Assembly (NCBI RefSeq): GCF_003231285.1
Contig: NZ_QKNS01000001.1
Location: 1,364,001-1,428,000 of the forward strand
Direction: 5' to 3'
Length of the DNA: 64,000 nucleotides
Origin: Hymenobacter sediminis
Lineage (GTDB): Bacteria > Bacteroidota > Bacteroidia > Cytophagales > Hymenobacteraceae
In this document: piece by piece, positions 1 through 8,900 of the stretch
Position numbering within the stretch: position 1 is the first letter of the stretch
Layout: every line of letters begins with the position of its first letter
Translations under genes and position numbers: made by a program
Notes under the pieces: generated by a model
The model's input: only the letters and a program-made list of their open reading frames with translations
The model's database searches: none
Told to the model about the DNA's origin: nothing

Positions 1-18
1 TGCATAGTCACATTGAGT

Positions 19-1101
19 ATGTCAAGCCCCACATTTGTTCGTAGATTTAGGTTTGTTGGAATACTCACGGTAGTAGCCGTGTACATTCTGATTTTGGTAG
101 GTGGTATTGTGCGAAGTACCGGTTCTGGGATGGGTTGTCCTGACTGGCCGAAGTGTTTTGGCACTTGGGTGCCACCTACGGATATAAGTCAGTTACCAGC
201 TAATTACAAGGAAATCTATACCGCACAGCGAGTAGAGAAAAATCGAAAGCTGGCAAGTAAACTTGAGCGGATGGGCTTCCACCAAGTTGCAGGAGACATA
301 TTCGCTCATCCCACCCAGTACATAGAAACTGACTTCAATCCGGTCAAAACCTGGATTGAATATGTGAATCGATTGGTTGGAGCTCTGATTGGCGTATTCG
401 TATTTGGCACGGTAGTTTTTGCCTTGCCCTACTGGCGCCGCGACCGGATAGTATTTTGGCTGGCTCTAGCATCATTTCTGCTAACCGGAGTACAGGGCTG
501 GCTGGGTTCTTTGGTAGTTTCAACCAACTTGCTCCCTATCATGGTGACCATCCATATGGGGCTAGCACTGCTGATTGTAGCAATGCTGATTTACGCTGTT
601 GACCGGTCGCAGAGGGGTAGGGAAGTGGCCATAGAACCTATTCAGGGAGTGCGAGGATTAACCTTGTGGCTTTGGGTCGCAGTGCTGACAACATTTTTAC
701 AGATAGTGCTGGGCACCCAAGTGCGAGAGGAAATCGACTTAGTGGCTTCGGCAGCTCAATACCTGAACCGAGAAGGATGGGTAGAGCAATTAGGGAATAC
801 CTTCCGGGTGCACCGGTCATTTTCAGCACTACTGCTGTTGTTGAACGCCTACCTCGTGTATCGGTTGTATCATCTTCCATCGCGGCGTTTACATCGTTTG
901 GCCGCCTCAGTCATTGTACTGATAGCCGCAGAAATAGCTGCTGGAATACTTCTGGCCTATTTCTCATTCCCGGCTGCAGTGCAACCTGTGCATCTTACCT
1001 TGGCCACCCTGTTGTTCGGAGCGCAGTTTTTAGCGTTGGTAGCTTACCGGCAGGCTACGAAGTTGAGGCCGCAGGTGGTTACTCCGGCTGTTGTTGCGTA
1101 A
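19..1101 (+). CDS. ctaA: Haem A synthase (COX15/CtaA family)
   Basis: Integral membrane enzyme that oxidises the C8 methyl of haem O to give haem A for aa3-type cytochrome oxidase. About eight hydrophobic helices are visible, with histidines in HMGLALLI, VHRSFSALL and VHLTLATLL that fit the haem-ligand positions of the family. The first external loop (about residues 45-105) is long, as is usual in Bacteroidota. I prefer the ATG at 19 over an in-frame TTG two codons earlier; the window edge is close, so upstream signals cannot be judged. It opens the visible part of an oxidase operon and is followed 53 nt later by the haem O synthase that makes its substrate. Confident. Confidence 0.93.
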   Translation: MSSPTFVRRFRFVGILTVVAVYILILVGGIVRSTGSGMGCPDWPKCFGTWVPPTDISQLPANYKEIYTAQRVEKNRKLASKLERMGFHQVAGDIFAHPTQYIETDFNPVKTWIEYVNRLVGALIGVFVFGTVVFALPYWRRDRIVFWLALASFLLTGVQGWLGSLVVSTNLLPIMVTIHMGLALLIVAMLIYAVDRSQRGREVAIEPIQGVRGLTLWLWVAVLTTFLQIVLGTQVREEIDLVASAAQYLNREGWVEQLGNTFRVHRSFSALLLLLNAYLVYRLYHLPSRRLHRLAASVIVLIAAEIAAGILLAYFSFPAAVQPVHLTLATLLFGAQFLALVAYRQATKLRPQVVTPAVVA

Positions 1102-1154
1102 CTTTGCGGCCCCGTTTGGCGGATTTTTCGCCGCGCAACTTATTTCAGGAGTTG

Positions 1155-2006
1155 ATGAGTAAGGCTAGGGCTTTCTTTCAGTTAATTAAATTCCGCTTGG
1201 CGCTTACGGTAGCTTTTTCCAGCGCCATCGGCTACCTGCTGGGAGCCCATGAGTTGGAATGGGGGCGTGCTGCGTTAGTGTTGCTAGGTGGTCTGGCTGT
1301 TACGGGTTCAGCCAATACTATCAACCAGATTTTCGAGATAGATCTTGATAGATTGATGAAGCGGACAGCTAAGCGTCCGTTACCATTAGGGGTGCTCAGC
1401 GTCCGCGAGGCATGGATCTTCAGTATATTGCTTGGGGTAGCAGGGCTAGGGTTGCTAGCTTTTATTTTCAACCCTATTGCAGCGGCGCTTTCCCTGATTT
1501 CGCTGATTTTATACGGGTTTATCTATACCCCACTCAAGACTATTTCGCCTATCTGTGTAGCTGTAGGAGCTATTCCAGGCGGGATGCCTCCCCTAATTGG
1601 CTGGGTTGCAGCAACGGGCTACCTCGGGTTGGAAGGATGGATCTTATTCGGCATCCAGTTTATGTGGCAGTTTCCGCACTTCTGGGCCATTGCCTGGGTC
1701 TTAGACGATGACTACAAGAAGGCAGGCTTTAAAATGCTGCCTACCCCCGGCAAAAAGGATTTACGCACTGCCTTCCAGATCATGACCTATACGCTGGTCT
1801 TGATTCCGTTGAGCTTGTTACCCTTCTACTTTGGCATGACGAGTACCACTTATCCAATGGTGGCGGCTATTTGCGGCGTGCTGTTCCTAATGCAGACCTT
1901 TTACCTCATGCGCACCGTCAGTAAGAAAGCGGCCATGAGCATCATGTTTGGGTCATTTCTCTACTTGCCCATTGTTCAGATAGCGTTGGTTTTAGACAAG
2001 CTATAG
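1155..2006 (+). CDS. ctaB: Protohaem IX farnesyltransferase (haem O synthase)
   Basis: UbiA-superfamily prenyltransferase that attaches farnesyl to protohaem to give haem O, which ctaA then converts to haem A. The 283-residue protein starts MSKARAFFQLIKFRLAL and has the polyprenyl-diphosphate binding motif NTINQIFEIDLDRLMKRT at about residues 52-69, a basic second loop, and about nine membrane helices. An open frame extends far upstream of 1155 inside ctaA, but the ATG at 1155 matches the family N-terminus. It also fits cyoE naming. The frame order ctaA-ctaB before subunit III is standard for this phylum. Confidence 0.93.
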   Translation: MSKARAFFQLIKFRLALTVAFSSAIGYLLGAHELEWGRAALVLLGGLAVTGSANTINQIFEIDLDRLMKRTAKRPLPLGVLSVREAWIFSILLGVAGLGLLAFIFNPIAAALSLISLILYGFIYTPLKTISPICVAVGAIPGGMPPLIGWVAATGYLGLEGWILFGIQFMWQFPHFWAIAWVLDDDYKKAGFKMLPTPGKKDLRTAFQIMTYTLVLIPLSLLPFYFGMTSTTYPMVAAICGVLFLMQTFYLMRTVSKKAAMSIMFGSFLYLPIVQIALVLDKL

Positions 2007-2045
2007 CCTTGTTTAAAAAGTGCAAAAGGATAGCATGGGAGTGGG

Positions 2046-2099
2046 ACAAAGTACCTTCGACTCATGTTGAACAGGTAGCACTTTGTTTCTCATTTTACT
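2046..2099 (+). terminator. Imperfect hairpin downstream of ctaB
   Basis: Inverted repeat ACAAAGT (2046-2052) and ACTTTGT (2080-2086), extended by GTACC against GGTA, followed by a T-rich run. It sits in the 102-nt gap between ctaB and the first subunit III gene. It could be a weak terminator or a processing site; the pairing is short. Confidence 0.35.
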
Positions 2100-2108
2100 T
2101 TTCATCAT

Positions 2109-2696
2109 ATGCATCCTTCCGAAGCATTAACCACCAAGCAGCCGGCCACCGGGATTCATCCCTTGCGCTTCCTGTTGGTGCTGATGATGGTCAGCATCTT
2201 CATGATTTTTGCGGCTTATACCAGTGCCTACATCGTACGTCGCAACGAAGGCAACTGGCTGGAGTTTGACCTGCCTTTTGGCTTTCTGATTACTACCCTT
2301 ATTCTGGCCGCCAGCTCCGCCACTGTACAGTGGGCGTGGTTTGCCGCCCGCAAGGATGAGCTAACTCAGGTACGCACGGCTCTGGCGTTAACTACGGTGC
2401 TAGGCATAGCTTTTCTGATCGGCCAATGGCAGATGTGGGAGCAACTGGTAGGGGCTCGTATCTTTTTTGCGGGTACAGATGCCAACCCTTCCGGCTCTTT
2501 TCTGTATGTATTAACCGGCGTCCATGCATTTCACCTGATTACAGGGCTTATCTTTCTGCTGATAGTTTTGCGTAAAAGCTTTAATTATCAGGTGCATTCC
2601 CGCCAAATGCTCTCCATCGGCAACGTAACCATCTACTGGCACTACCTAGGCGCGCTTTGGTTGTACCTGTATTTGTTCCTACTTTTGAACCACTGA
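2109..2696 (+). CDS. Cytochrome c oxidase subunit III, short form
   Basis: Haem-copper oxidase subunit III family, 195 residues, about five membrane helices. The core is recognisable in FMIFAAYTSAYIVRR near residue 35 and in the C-terminal GVHAFHLITGLIFLL and IYWHYLGALWLYLY segments. It has the compact five-helix form also seen in CyoC-like subunits. The start ATG at 2109 is preceded by an AT-rich stretch. It is followed 22 nt later by a second, longer subunit III gene, so the complex carries two subunit III type proteins, a common arrangement in Bacteroidota. Confidence 0.9.
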   Translation: MHPSEALTTKQPATGIHPLRFLLVLMMVSIFMIFAAYTSAYIVRRNEGNWLEFDLPFGFLITTLILAASSATVQWAWFAARKDELTQVRTALALTTVLGIAFLIGQWQMWEQLVGARIFFAGTDANPSGSFLYVLTGVHAFHLITGLIFLLIVLRKSFNYQVHSRQMLSIGNVTIYWHYLGALWLYLYLFLLLNH

Positions 2697-2718
2697 TTTT
2701 TGTCAACCCCCGCACGCT

Positions 2719-3489
2719 ATGTCCACCATTTCCACGACGCAGGCAATTTCTGATTCCGCCCTGGATAAGCCGCGTACCGGCACTTGGGATGGCGGGAACG
2801 AGCCCTTTAAGGCGAGCTACGGCAAGCTGATGATGTGGTTCTTCCTGTTGTCGGATGCCTTCACCTTCGCCGCTTTCCTCACCACGTACGGTCTGATTCG
2901 TCACCGCCACGGGGTGTATGAGGGTACGCCTGAAGCTTTCAAGTTCTCGACCAACTACTGGCCCATCCCTGAGAAAGTATTTGATGCTTTCCCTGGCCTG
3001 CACGGCACTCACCTGCCGCTGGGCTTCGTAGCTCTGATGACAATGATCCTCATCTTCAGCTCAGTTACCATGGTACTGGCGGTTGAAGCTGGTCATCGTT
3101 TCGACAAGAAGGACGTACAGAAGTGGCTGCTGTGGACTATCCTGTTTGGCGCTACCTTCCTGAGCTGCCAGGCGTGGGAATGGACTCACTTTATCACTGG
3201 TACCGAAGCGGGAACTGTGATGAATGACGGTACGGTGTTTCATGGCGCAAACTTGGCTATGAACCAGTATGGCCCAGTTCTGTTCGCTGATCTGTTCTTC
3301 TTTATCACGGGCTTCCACGGTACCCACGTATTCTCGGGTGTCTGCTTGCTGGTTTGGGCGTTTATTGCCACCACGAATGGCACCTTCGAGAAGCGCGGCC
3401 ATTACGAAATGGTAGAGAAGATTGGCCTGTACTGGCACTTTGTGGACTTGGTGTGGGTGTTCGTTTTCACCTTCTTCTATTTGGTTTAA
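2719..3489 (+). CDS. Cytochrome c oxidase subunit III, long form
   Basis: Second haem-copper oxidase subunit III in tandem, 256 residues. It has an N-terminal extension before MMWFFLLSDAFTFAAF and an extra loop (about residues 70-100) relative to the preceding paralogue, then the family core FITGFHGTHVFSGV and GLYWHFVDLVWVFVF at the C-terminus. It is a structural subunit of the proton-pumping terminal oxidase in the inner membrane. A strong hairpin terminator follows directly, separating it from subunit IV. Confidence 0.93.
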   Translation: MSTISTTQAISDSALDKPRTGTWDGGNEPFKASYGKLMMWFFLLSDAFTFAAFLTTYGLIRHRHGVYEGTPEAFKFSTNYWPIPEKVFDAFPGLHGTHLPLGFVALMTMILIFSSVTMVLAVEAGHRFDKKDVQKWLLWTILFGATFLSCQAWEWTHFITGTEAGTVMNDGTVFHGANLAMNQYGPVLFADLFFFITGFHGTHVFSGVCLLVWAFIATTNGTFEKRGHYEMVEKIGLYWHFVDLVWVFVFTFFYLV

Positions 3490-3499
3490 TTTCAGCAAG

Positions 3500-3548
3500 C
3501 ACGTAGAGCCGGGTGGCCTTTATGGACCCCGGCTCTACGTGTATTTTT
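3500..3548 (+). terminator. Strong hairpin between oxidase subunits III and IV
   Basis: A 14-bp perfect inverted repeat (3500-3513 with 3528-3541) followed by TATTTTTCTT. It has the form of an intrinsic terminator, but lies inside the oxidase gene run with only 26 nt from its end to the subunit IV start. No obvious new promoter lies in those 26 nt, so partial read-through or mRNA end protection is the likely role. Confidence 0.75.
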
Positions 3549-3573
3549 CTTCGTTACTCAGCGACCCACCATC

Positions 3574-3915
3574 ATGGCTCAGCACGCAACGCACGATACC
3601 GTTCCGACCGGCGAGATTCCAAAACCAAATACTGCTTGGATCTGGAGAACCTTCTGGATTATTTCGGCAATTACGGCCCTGGAATTTGTTATTGCCTACC
3701 TCATGCCGGCTAGCACCTTCCGTAACTCTATCTTCATCATCCTCACCATTTTCAAAGCCTTCTTTATCGTGGCTGAGTTCATGCACTTGAAGCATGAAAC
3801 AAAAGGATTGATCTGGAGCATTCTGATTCCGATGGCCTTGCTGATTTGGCTGCTAGTAGCACTCATCACTGAAGGTTCCTACATCGGCGAAGCGGTTCAG
3901 AATCTGATTAGCTAA
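3574..3915 (+). CDS. Cytochrome c oxidase subunit IV family protein
   Basis: Small membrane protein of 113 residues with three hydrophobic segments, preceded by a hydrophilic N-terminus. The pattern matches the prokaryotic cytochrome c oxidase subunit IV (CtaF/CyoD-like) family, which stabilises subunits I and III. FKAFFIVAEFMHLKHE near residues 60-75 is the recognisable core. Position directly after the subunit III genes supports the call. The SCO gene begins 4 nt after its stop codon. Confidence 0.85.
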   Translation: MAQHATHDTVPTGEIPKPNTAWIWRTFWIISAITALEFVIAYLMPASTFRNSIFIILTIFKAFFIVAEFMHLKHETKGLIWSILIPMALLIWLLVALITEGSYIGEAVQNLIS

Positions 3916-3919
3916 CTTG

Positions 3920-4585
3920 ATGAGGCCCCAACAAACATTGGTGTTGGGCCTGATTCTGCTGGTTCCGGTTCTGGCTTTCCTTTTCCTGAAAAGCTTTGGT
4001 ACCAACCGTTACGCGCTGCCAACTTTCCTGCCTGAGCGAGTAGATTCTACTCAGGTTGATGGAAAGTGGCAGCGCGATACTGTTTATCACCAAATCGGTG
4101 ACTTTCGACTGGTATCACAATCGGGAAGAGAAGTGACAGGAGCGGAGCTGCGGAATAAAGGCCTGTATGTAGCCAGCTTTTTCTTTACAGCTTGTTCGCA
4201 AACCTGCTCGCGCATGAACAGCCAACTGGTGCGTGTACAGGAAAAGTTTCGGCAGGATACCCGGGTACGGCTAGCTTCTATGACGGTGGCCCCGGAACAG
4301 GACTCAGTTGCCGTACTGGCTCGCTACGCCGAGCAATACGGCGCTATTGCTGGCAAATGGTTTTTCTTGACCGGCGACAAAGGTGCTGTCAATCGGTTAA
4401 TAACTCAGGATTTGCGCCTACCCCCCGTTGTTGGCAGTGGCTCTGGAATGGTCCACAGCCATGAGTTGTTCTTGATAGACCGTGACGGACACTTGCGCGG
4501 CCGGTATGATGGCGGCAATGAAAAGGACGTGAACCGGCTCATCACTGAAATTGAAGTGTTGCTTTACACCTATGACCACCCATAA
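3920..4585 (+). CDS. SCO1/SenC copper chaperone
   Basis: Thioredoxin-fold protein of about 221 residues that delivers copper to the CuA site of cytochrome oxidase on the periplasmic side. It is anchored by an N-terminal helix (VLGLILLVPVLAFLFL). The copper ligands are visible: the Cys pair in FTACSQTCSRM (CxxxC) and a later histidine in GMVHSHELFLID. I choose the ATG at 3920 over a TTG one codon earlier. Its 3' end overlaps the next start by 14 nt, which indicates translational coupling. Confidence 0.92.
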   Translation: MRPQQTLVLGLILLVPVLAFLFLKSFGTNRYALPTFLPERVDSTQVDGKWQRDTVYHQIGDFRLVSQSGREVTGAELRNKGLYVASFFFTACSQTCSRMNSQLVRVQEKFRQDTRVRLASMTVAPEQDSVAVLARYAEQYGAIAGKWFFLTGDKGAVNRLITQDLRLPPVVGSGSGMVHSHELFLIDRDGHLRGRYDGGNEKDVNRLITEIEVLLYTYDHP

Positions 4586-5129
4586 CTCACCAGTTGCCAA
4601 CCATGGCAACTTCACCAAGTATAAAATTGCTGCTGGCGTCTTGGGAGCAGTAGTGCCACTCGCCGTTGCCGTACTGTATTTCATGCCGGGTGCTTTTCGG
4701 ATTCCGGGCGCTAATGTGAAGATGCTGCCGGCAGTAAATGCCGTGCTGAATTCACTGACTGCAGTGTTCCTCGTGCTAGGCTACTACTTCATCCGGCGCA
4801 AGGATGTGGCTAAGCACCGCGCCATGATGGGAATGGCCTTTTTACTGGGCTCCTTGTTTTTGGTCTCCTACGTAGCCTACCACTCTCAAGGCATCGTAAC
4901 CAAGTTTGGGGGCCAGGGGCTGATCCGTGGAGTGTACTACTTCATCCTGATTACCCACATTCTGCTAGCAGCTATTACGGTAGCGCTGGTACTGTTTACC
5001 CTGTACTTCGCCTTAACTGAGCAGTTCCAGAAGCATCGCCGGATTGCCCGCTGGACCTATCCCATCTGGCTGTATGTGTCGGTGACGGGTGTGATTGTGT
5101 ATTTCATGATTGCTCCGTACTATACCTAA
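4572..5129 (+). CDS. DUF420 membrane protein
   Basis: Membrane protein of 185 residues with five predicted helices, of the DUF420 family, which often travels with oxidase and SCO genes (CtaG/CtaM-like assembly roles have been proposed). Histidine-containing motifs include VAYHSQGIVTKFGG, ITHILLAAITV and the early KHRAMMGMAF. The start ATG at 4572 lies inside the SCO gene, 14 nt before its stop. A role in oxidase maturation is inferred from context; the activity is not shown by the sequence. Confidence 0.85.
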   Translation: MTTHNSPVANHGNFTKYKIAAGVLGAVVPLAVAVLYFMPGAFRIPGANVKMLPAVNAVLNSLTAVFLVLGYYFIRRKDVAKHRAMMGMAFLLGSLFLVSYVAYHSQGIVTKFGGQGLIRGVYYFILITHILLAAITVALVLFTLYFALTEQFQKHRRIARWTYPIWLYVSVTGVIVYFMIAPYYT

Positions 5130-5224
5130 GTTCAGGTAAAATAGAGTACACGGATTAAGACTTTGCACAACCGAACTATGGTAGTACCTAGGGGGTTACT
5201 CTTACAACGAAATCAAGCAATGTC

Positions 5225-5485
5225 ATGAAAAAGATACTGTTAAACGGGCTGTTCGTCGTGTTTTTGGGGGTAGTGCTGAGTGCGCTGCCACTTAGCGTGC
5301 AGGCGCAGTGCACTATGTGTAAAACCCAAGTAGAAGCTTCGCGCCAGGAGAAAGACGGTTACGATACAACTGGCCTTAACAAAGGAATCCTGTATCTGAT
5401 GACGATTCCCTACGTATTGATTGGGACCGTGGGGTACTTCTGGTACCGGCACAGCCAGCAAAAGAAGAAAAACGCGCATGGCTAA
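5225..5485 (+). CDS. Small single-pass membrane protein, oxidase operon
   Basis: A protein of 86 residues with a signal-peptide-like N-terminus ending VQAQ, a short exported part with a CTMC motif (two cysteines two residues apart), a second hydrophobic segment LTIPYVLIGTVGYFWY-like near residues 58-76, and a lysine-rich tail. I do not recognise a named family. The CxxC after the signal peptide could bind metal or be a redox pair, and the position in an oxidase cluster suggests an assembly role; both are inference. It overlaps the next start by 8 nt. A 95-nt gap before it shows no clear terminator. Confidence 0.75.
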   Translation: MKKILLNGLFVVFLGVVLSALPLSVQAQCTMCKTQVEASRQEKDGYDTTGLNKGILYLMTIPYVLIGTVGYFWYRHSQQKKKNAHG

Positions 5486-5873
5486 CACTAGCTCCTCCCT
5501 GGTAGGTATCCTCCAGCAACGCTGTCCTCGCTGCCATCAAGGGCCTTTGTTCACGCATTCGGCCCTGAACTTGGCACGGTTCACAGAAATGCCAGAAGCC
5601 TGCCCGGTGTGCGGGCAGGCTTATGAGCCGGAGCCGGGGTTCTACTGGGGGGCTATGTACATTAGCTTTGCTTTCTCAACAGGAATTATGCTGGTAGTGG
5701 GCTTTGCAGTTTACTACCTCCTAAATGACCCTGATACTTGGGTGTACATCACAGCGGTGGCTATTTTTGCGCTGCTTCTGACTCCGCTCAGCTTGCGTTA
5801 CTCGCGTACTCTCATGCTCTACTTATTTGGTGGCATCCGCTACGATGCCCGATATGCAGCTAGCCGCCGCTGA
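5478..5873 (+). CDS. DUF983 membrane protein
   Basis: A 131-residue DUF983 family protein. It has an N-terminal zinc-ribbon-like pair of CxxC motifs (QRCPRCHQG and EACPVCGQAYEPEPGFYWGAMY) followed by two membrane helices. This family is common next to cytochrome oxidase genes; its function is unknown. The ATG at 5478 overlaps the previous gene by 8 nt, so the two are probably co-translated. A terminator hairpin follows 26 nt after the stop. Confidence 0.88.
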   Translation: MANTSSSLVGILQQRCPRCHQGPLFTHSALNLARFTEMPEACPVCGQAYEPEPGFYWGAMYISFAFSTGIMLVVGFAVYYLLNDPDTWVYITAVAIFALLLTPLSLRYSRTLMLYLFGGIRYDARYAASRR

Positions 5874-5898
5874 GTTGCGGTGCAATAGTATAGGTTAG

Positions 5899-5926
5899 GA
5901 AATGCCGCCGCAGGGCGGCATTTTTG
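5899..5926 (+). terminator. Terminator of the oxidase operon
   Basis: Inverted repeat AATGCCGCC against GGCGGCATT with a four-base loop, followed by TTTTTG. It closes the oxidase gene run. The open frame of the following sensor kinase begins inside the T-run, which bears on the choice of its start. Confidence 0.8.
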
Positions 5927-8900
5927 TTTGGTATCAAGGTTGCACTGTTCAGATTCCACCATTTCTATTCCCCTTTGAAGTTCTTCCGCTTTCCCCCGGC
6001 CTGGTTGCTTACGCTGGCGCTCCTGTGCTTTGGGGCTGCCTACCTCAGCAACCTTTACAGCCAAAACCCGGAGGTAGTACTGCGGGCATCGGCCACCCGG
6101 CTACAAGAACTGCTGATGGAAGCGGAATTGGCAGGCGAGCGGGAATCGACGGATGTGTTGCAACGGCTGGCTACTCGCCGGGTAAGTTTTCAAAGTCTTA
6201 CCAGCCACACCACCTATCCTACCTTCATTTTCCGGGGCGACCAGTTGGCTTACTGGTCGGACCACAGCGTGCGGCCCGATGTGGAACAGGTGGCTCAGCG
6301 CTACCACGAGCGGCTGCTGGAAACCCGCTTTGGCAAGTTTCTGGTGTTGCGCCACACCGAAGGGCCCTATACCGTACTGACGTACATTCCGCTGGAAATC
6401 CAGTATGGTATCAGCAACCGCTACCTGCGTGAGGGTAATGGACAGGGCATTTTCCAGGGCCAGAATGTTCGGCTGATTGTAGAGAAGGGTACTTCTACCC
6501 GGCCACGACTTGTCTCGAACGAAGGCAATTACCTCTTCTCCATTGAAAGCCTGCAGGCCGACCCAATTACTGGCAAGTACCTGCCCTTGTTGCTGCTGCT
6601 GCTGGGGGTAGGGGCTTACATTGGAGCCTGGACCTATGTGGCCCGGCAGCAGTTTGCCGCAGGCAAAGCCTGGGCGGGAGCATTAGCGGTAGTGATGCCT
6701 CTGGTAGGGTTACGGGCTGTTATGCTCTACTTCGGGCTGCCCTTTTCCTTTCTGGAAGTGCGGCTGTTTGACCCCCGGGTGTACGCGGCTTCCTGGATTT
6801 CGCCTTCCCTTGGCGACTTGCTGCTTAACGCGGGCATCTTTGTGGTAGCCTCCTACTATGTACTACTACTATTCCGGCGCTACGGCATTATGCGCTTTAC
6901 CCAACGGGTGCGCCACCTACCACAGCGCGTGCTACTTGGTTCAGTAACTGTGCTGACTTTTTACGGACTGCTGGAACTGCTCTTCGACTTTTATACCAGT
7001 AGCTTCAGCAACTCCCAACTCATCCTTGATATTACCCAGGATATTCAGGTAAGTATTTTCAAGGTGCTGCTAGTGGTGGCTATAGTGCTACATACGGGTA
7101 GCTATCTTGTGGGCTTCTACCTATTGTCGCAGCTCTTTACAGGCATTGTCCGGCCATCTAGCCGTAATGCTGGCTTGCTGCTGCTGCTAGTAAGTGCGGT
7201 AATGTTTTTGAGCCTGGGTCTGGTAGCAGGGCAGGTGCATGCTACTATTCTGGGTATTACGCTGCTGTTCTTTTTTGTCCTGCGTCTTACGGGCCTGAAG
7301 TCGGCAGGGGTAGTACTGCCGTATCAGGTGTACCTGTTTATTTTCCTGATGCTAGGCGTAAGCTCCGCGGTGGGCAGCCTTGCGCTGTACGAGCATTTTA
7401 ACCGGCAACTCCAGATAAATAAGCAAAATCTAGCCAGTAATCTGTTGACCGATAACGACCTGCAAGGAGAATACCTGCTGGTAGAGCGGGGGCAGGAAAT
7501 GGCTCAGGACGCAGTGTTGCAAAATATGCTGGCTAGCCCGTTTGTCAATCTAGATCTGATTCGGCAAAAGGTGGTTAAGTACTACCTGCGTAATTACTTT
7601 GATAAGTATGCGGTTAGGGTAATTGTCTTTAACCCTGCCGGGCGGGGCGTAGCGGTAGGCGGCAGCTTAGCGCAGACCCGTGAGTTCTTACTGGAAAATG
7701 CTACCCCTACCGATCATCCTAACATCTACCTGATTCGGGATGGAGGCGGGCAGTTCAACTCGCGCCGCTACGTTGCCTTCTTCTCAGTGCCTACCCCCAA
7801 CCAAGAGGTAGAAGAGGGGCCAAGTACCATTGTGCTAGAGCTCACCCTGAAAAAGCTAACGGCAAACAGTGTAGTGCCTGAACTGCTGGTGGACCAGAAG
7901 TTTTTTCAGCCCCGCCTGGGTACTGAGCTAAGCTACGGAGGCTATCAGAAGCAGCAACTCATATACAGTGAGGGCGATTTTGACTATGTAAACCGGTTTC
8001 CAGAGGGATTTTTCCGAGATAAGCGGCTATACACTACCGGGGTGGCTGTGGAAGGATACCACCACTTGGCGGTTCGGGCAAATGACCGCTCCGGGCGCAT
8101 GATTGTCGTGACGACGGCTACCTACTCCTTCTCCGACTGGCTGGCCAACTTCTCGTTCTTATTCCTGGCTCATAGCTTCTGCTGGCTCCTGCTGATGGGT
8201 ACTTTCCTACTAGCCAGAGGACAGTATCGGGAGCTGTTGCGCACGAACTTCGGAACCAAAATTCAGCTTTTCCTCAACTTCGGCATTCTGGTGCCCCTAA
8301 TTGTGGTGAGCGTAGCCATTGCCAGTCAGGTTACCAACTCCTACAAGCATGATCTGTTGCGCACTTATCAGCGCCGCGGGCAGGCCGTGCAGGAAAACCT
8401 GCTCAAGAACCGCGACCTGCTGACGGACCCCGGCAACCGCGCCTACCTCGTCGATTTGGCAGAGAACGTGGCTGCTCTCACGGAAACCGACCTGAACCTG
8501 TATGATGCCCACGGCGAGCTGCTGGTCAGCAGTCAGCCGCTCATTTTTGAGGCGAGTGTGCTAAGCTCGCTGATGAACCCACAGGCCGTATCAGCACTAA
8601 CCGAAGACGGGCAGCCAAGGGTGCTACTTACGGAGCGCGCCGGTACATTGTCGTTCAACGCCCTGTACCTACCCTTGCGAGCGGGGTCCGTGCAGGCCGG
8701 GCGGCCGGGGGCAGTACTCGGGTACGTGGGCATTCCGTTCTTCGACTCAGAGAAAGACCTGGATAACAAGCTTACCGAGCTGGTATCTACCCTGTTGAAC
8801 ATCTTCACCGTGATGTTCATCCTGTTTTTGATGCTGGCTTTTCTAGCCTCGCGAATTCTGACCCAACCCCTGAAAATTATCACCGAAAAGCTGAAGCACA

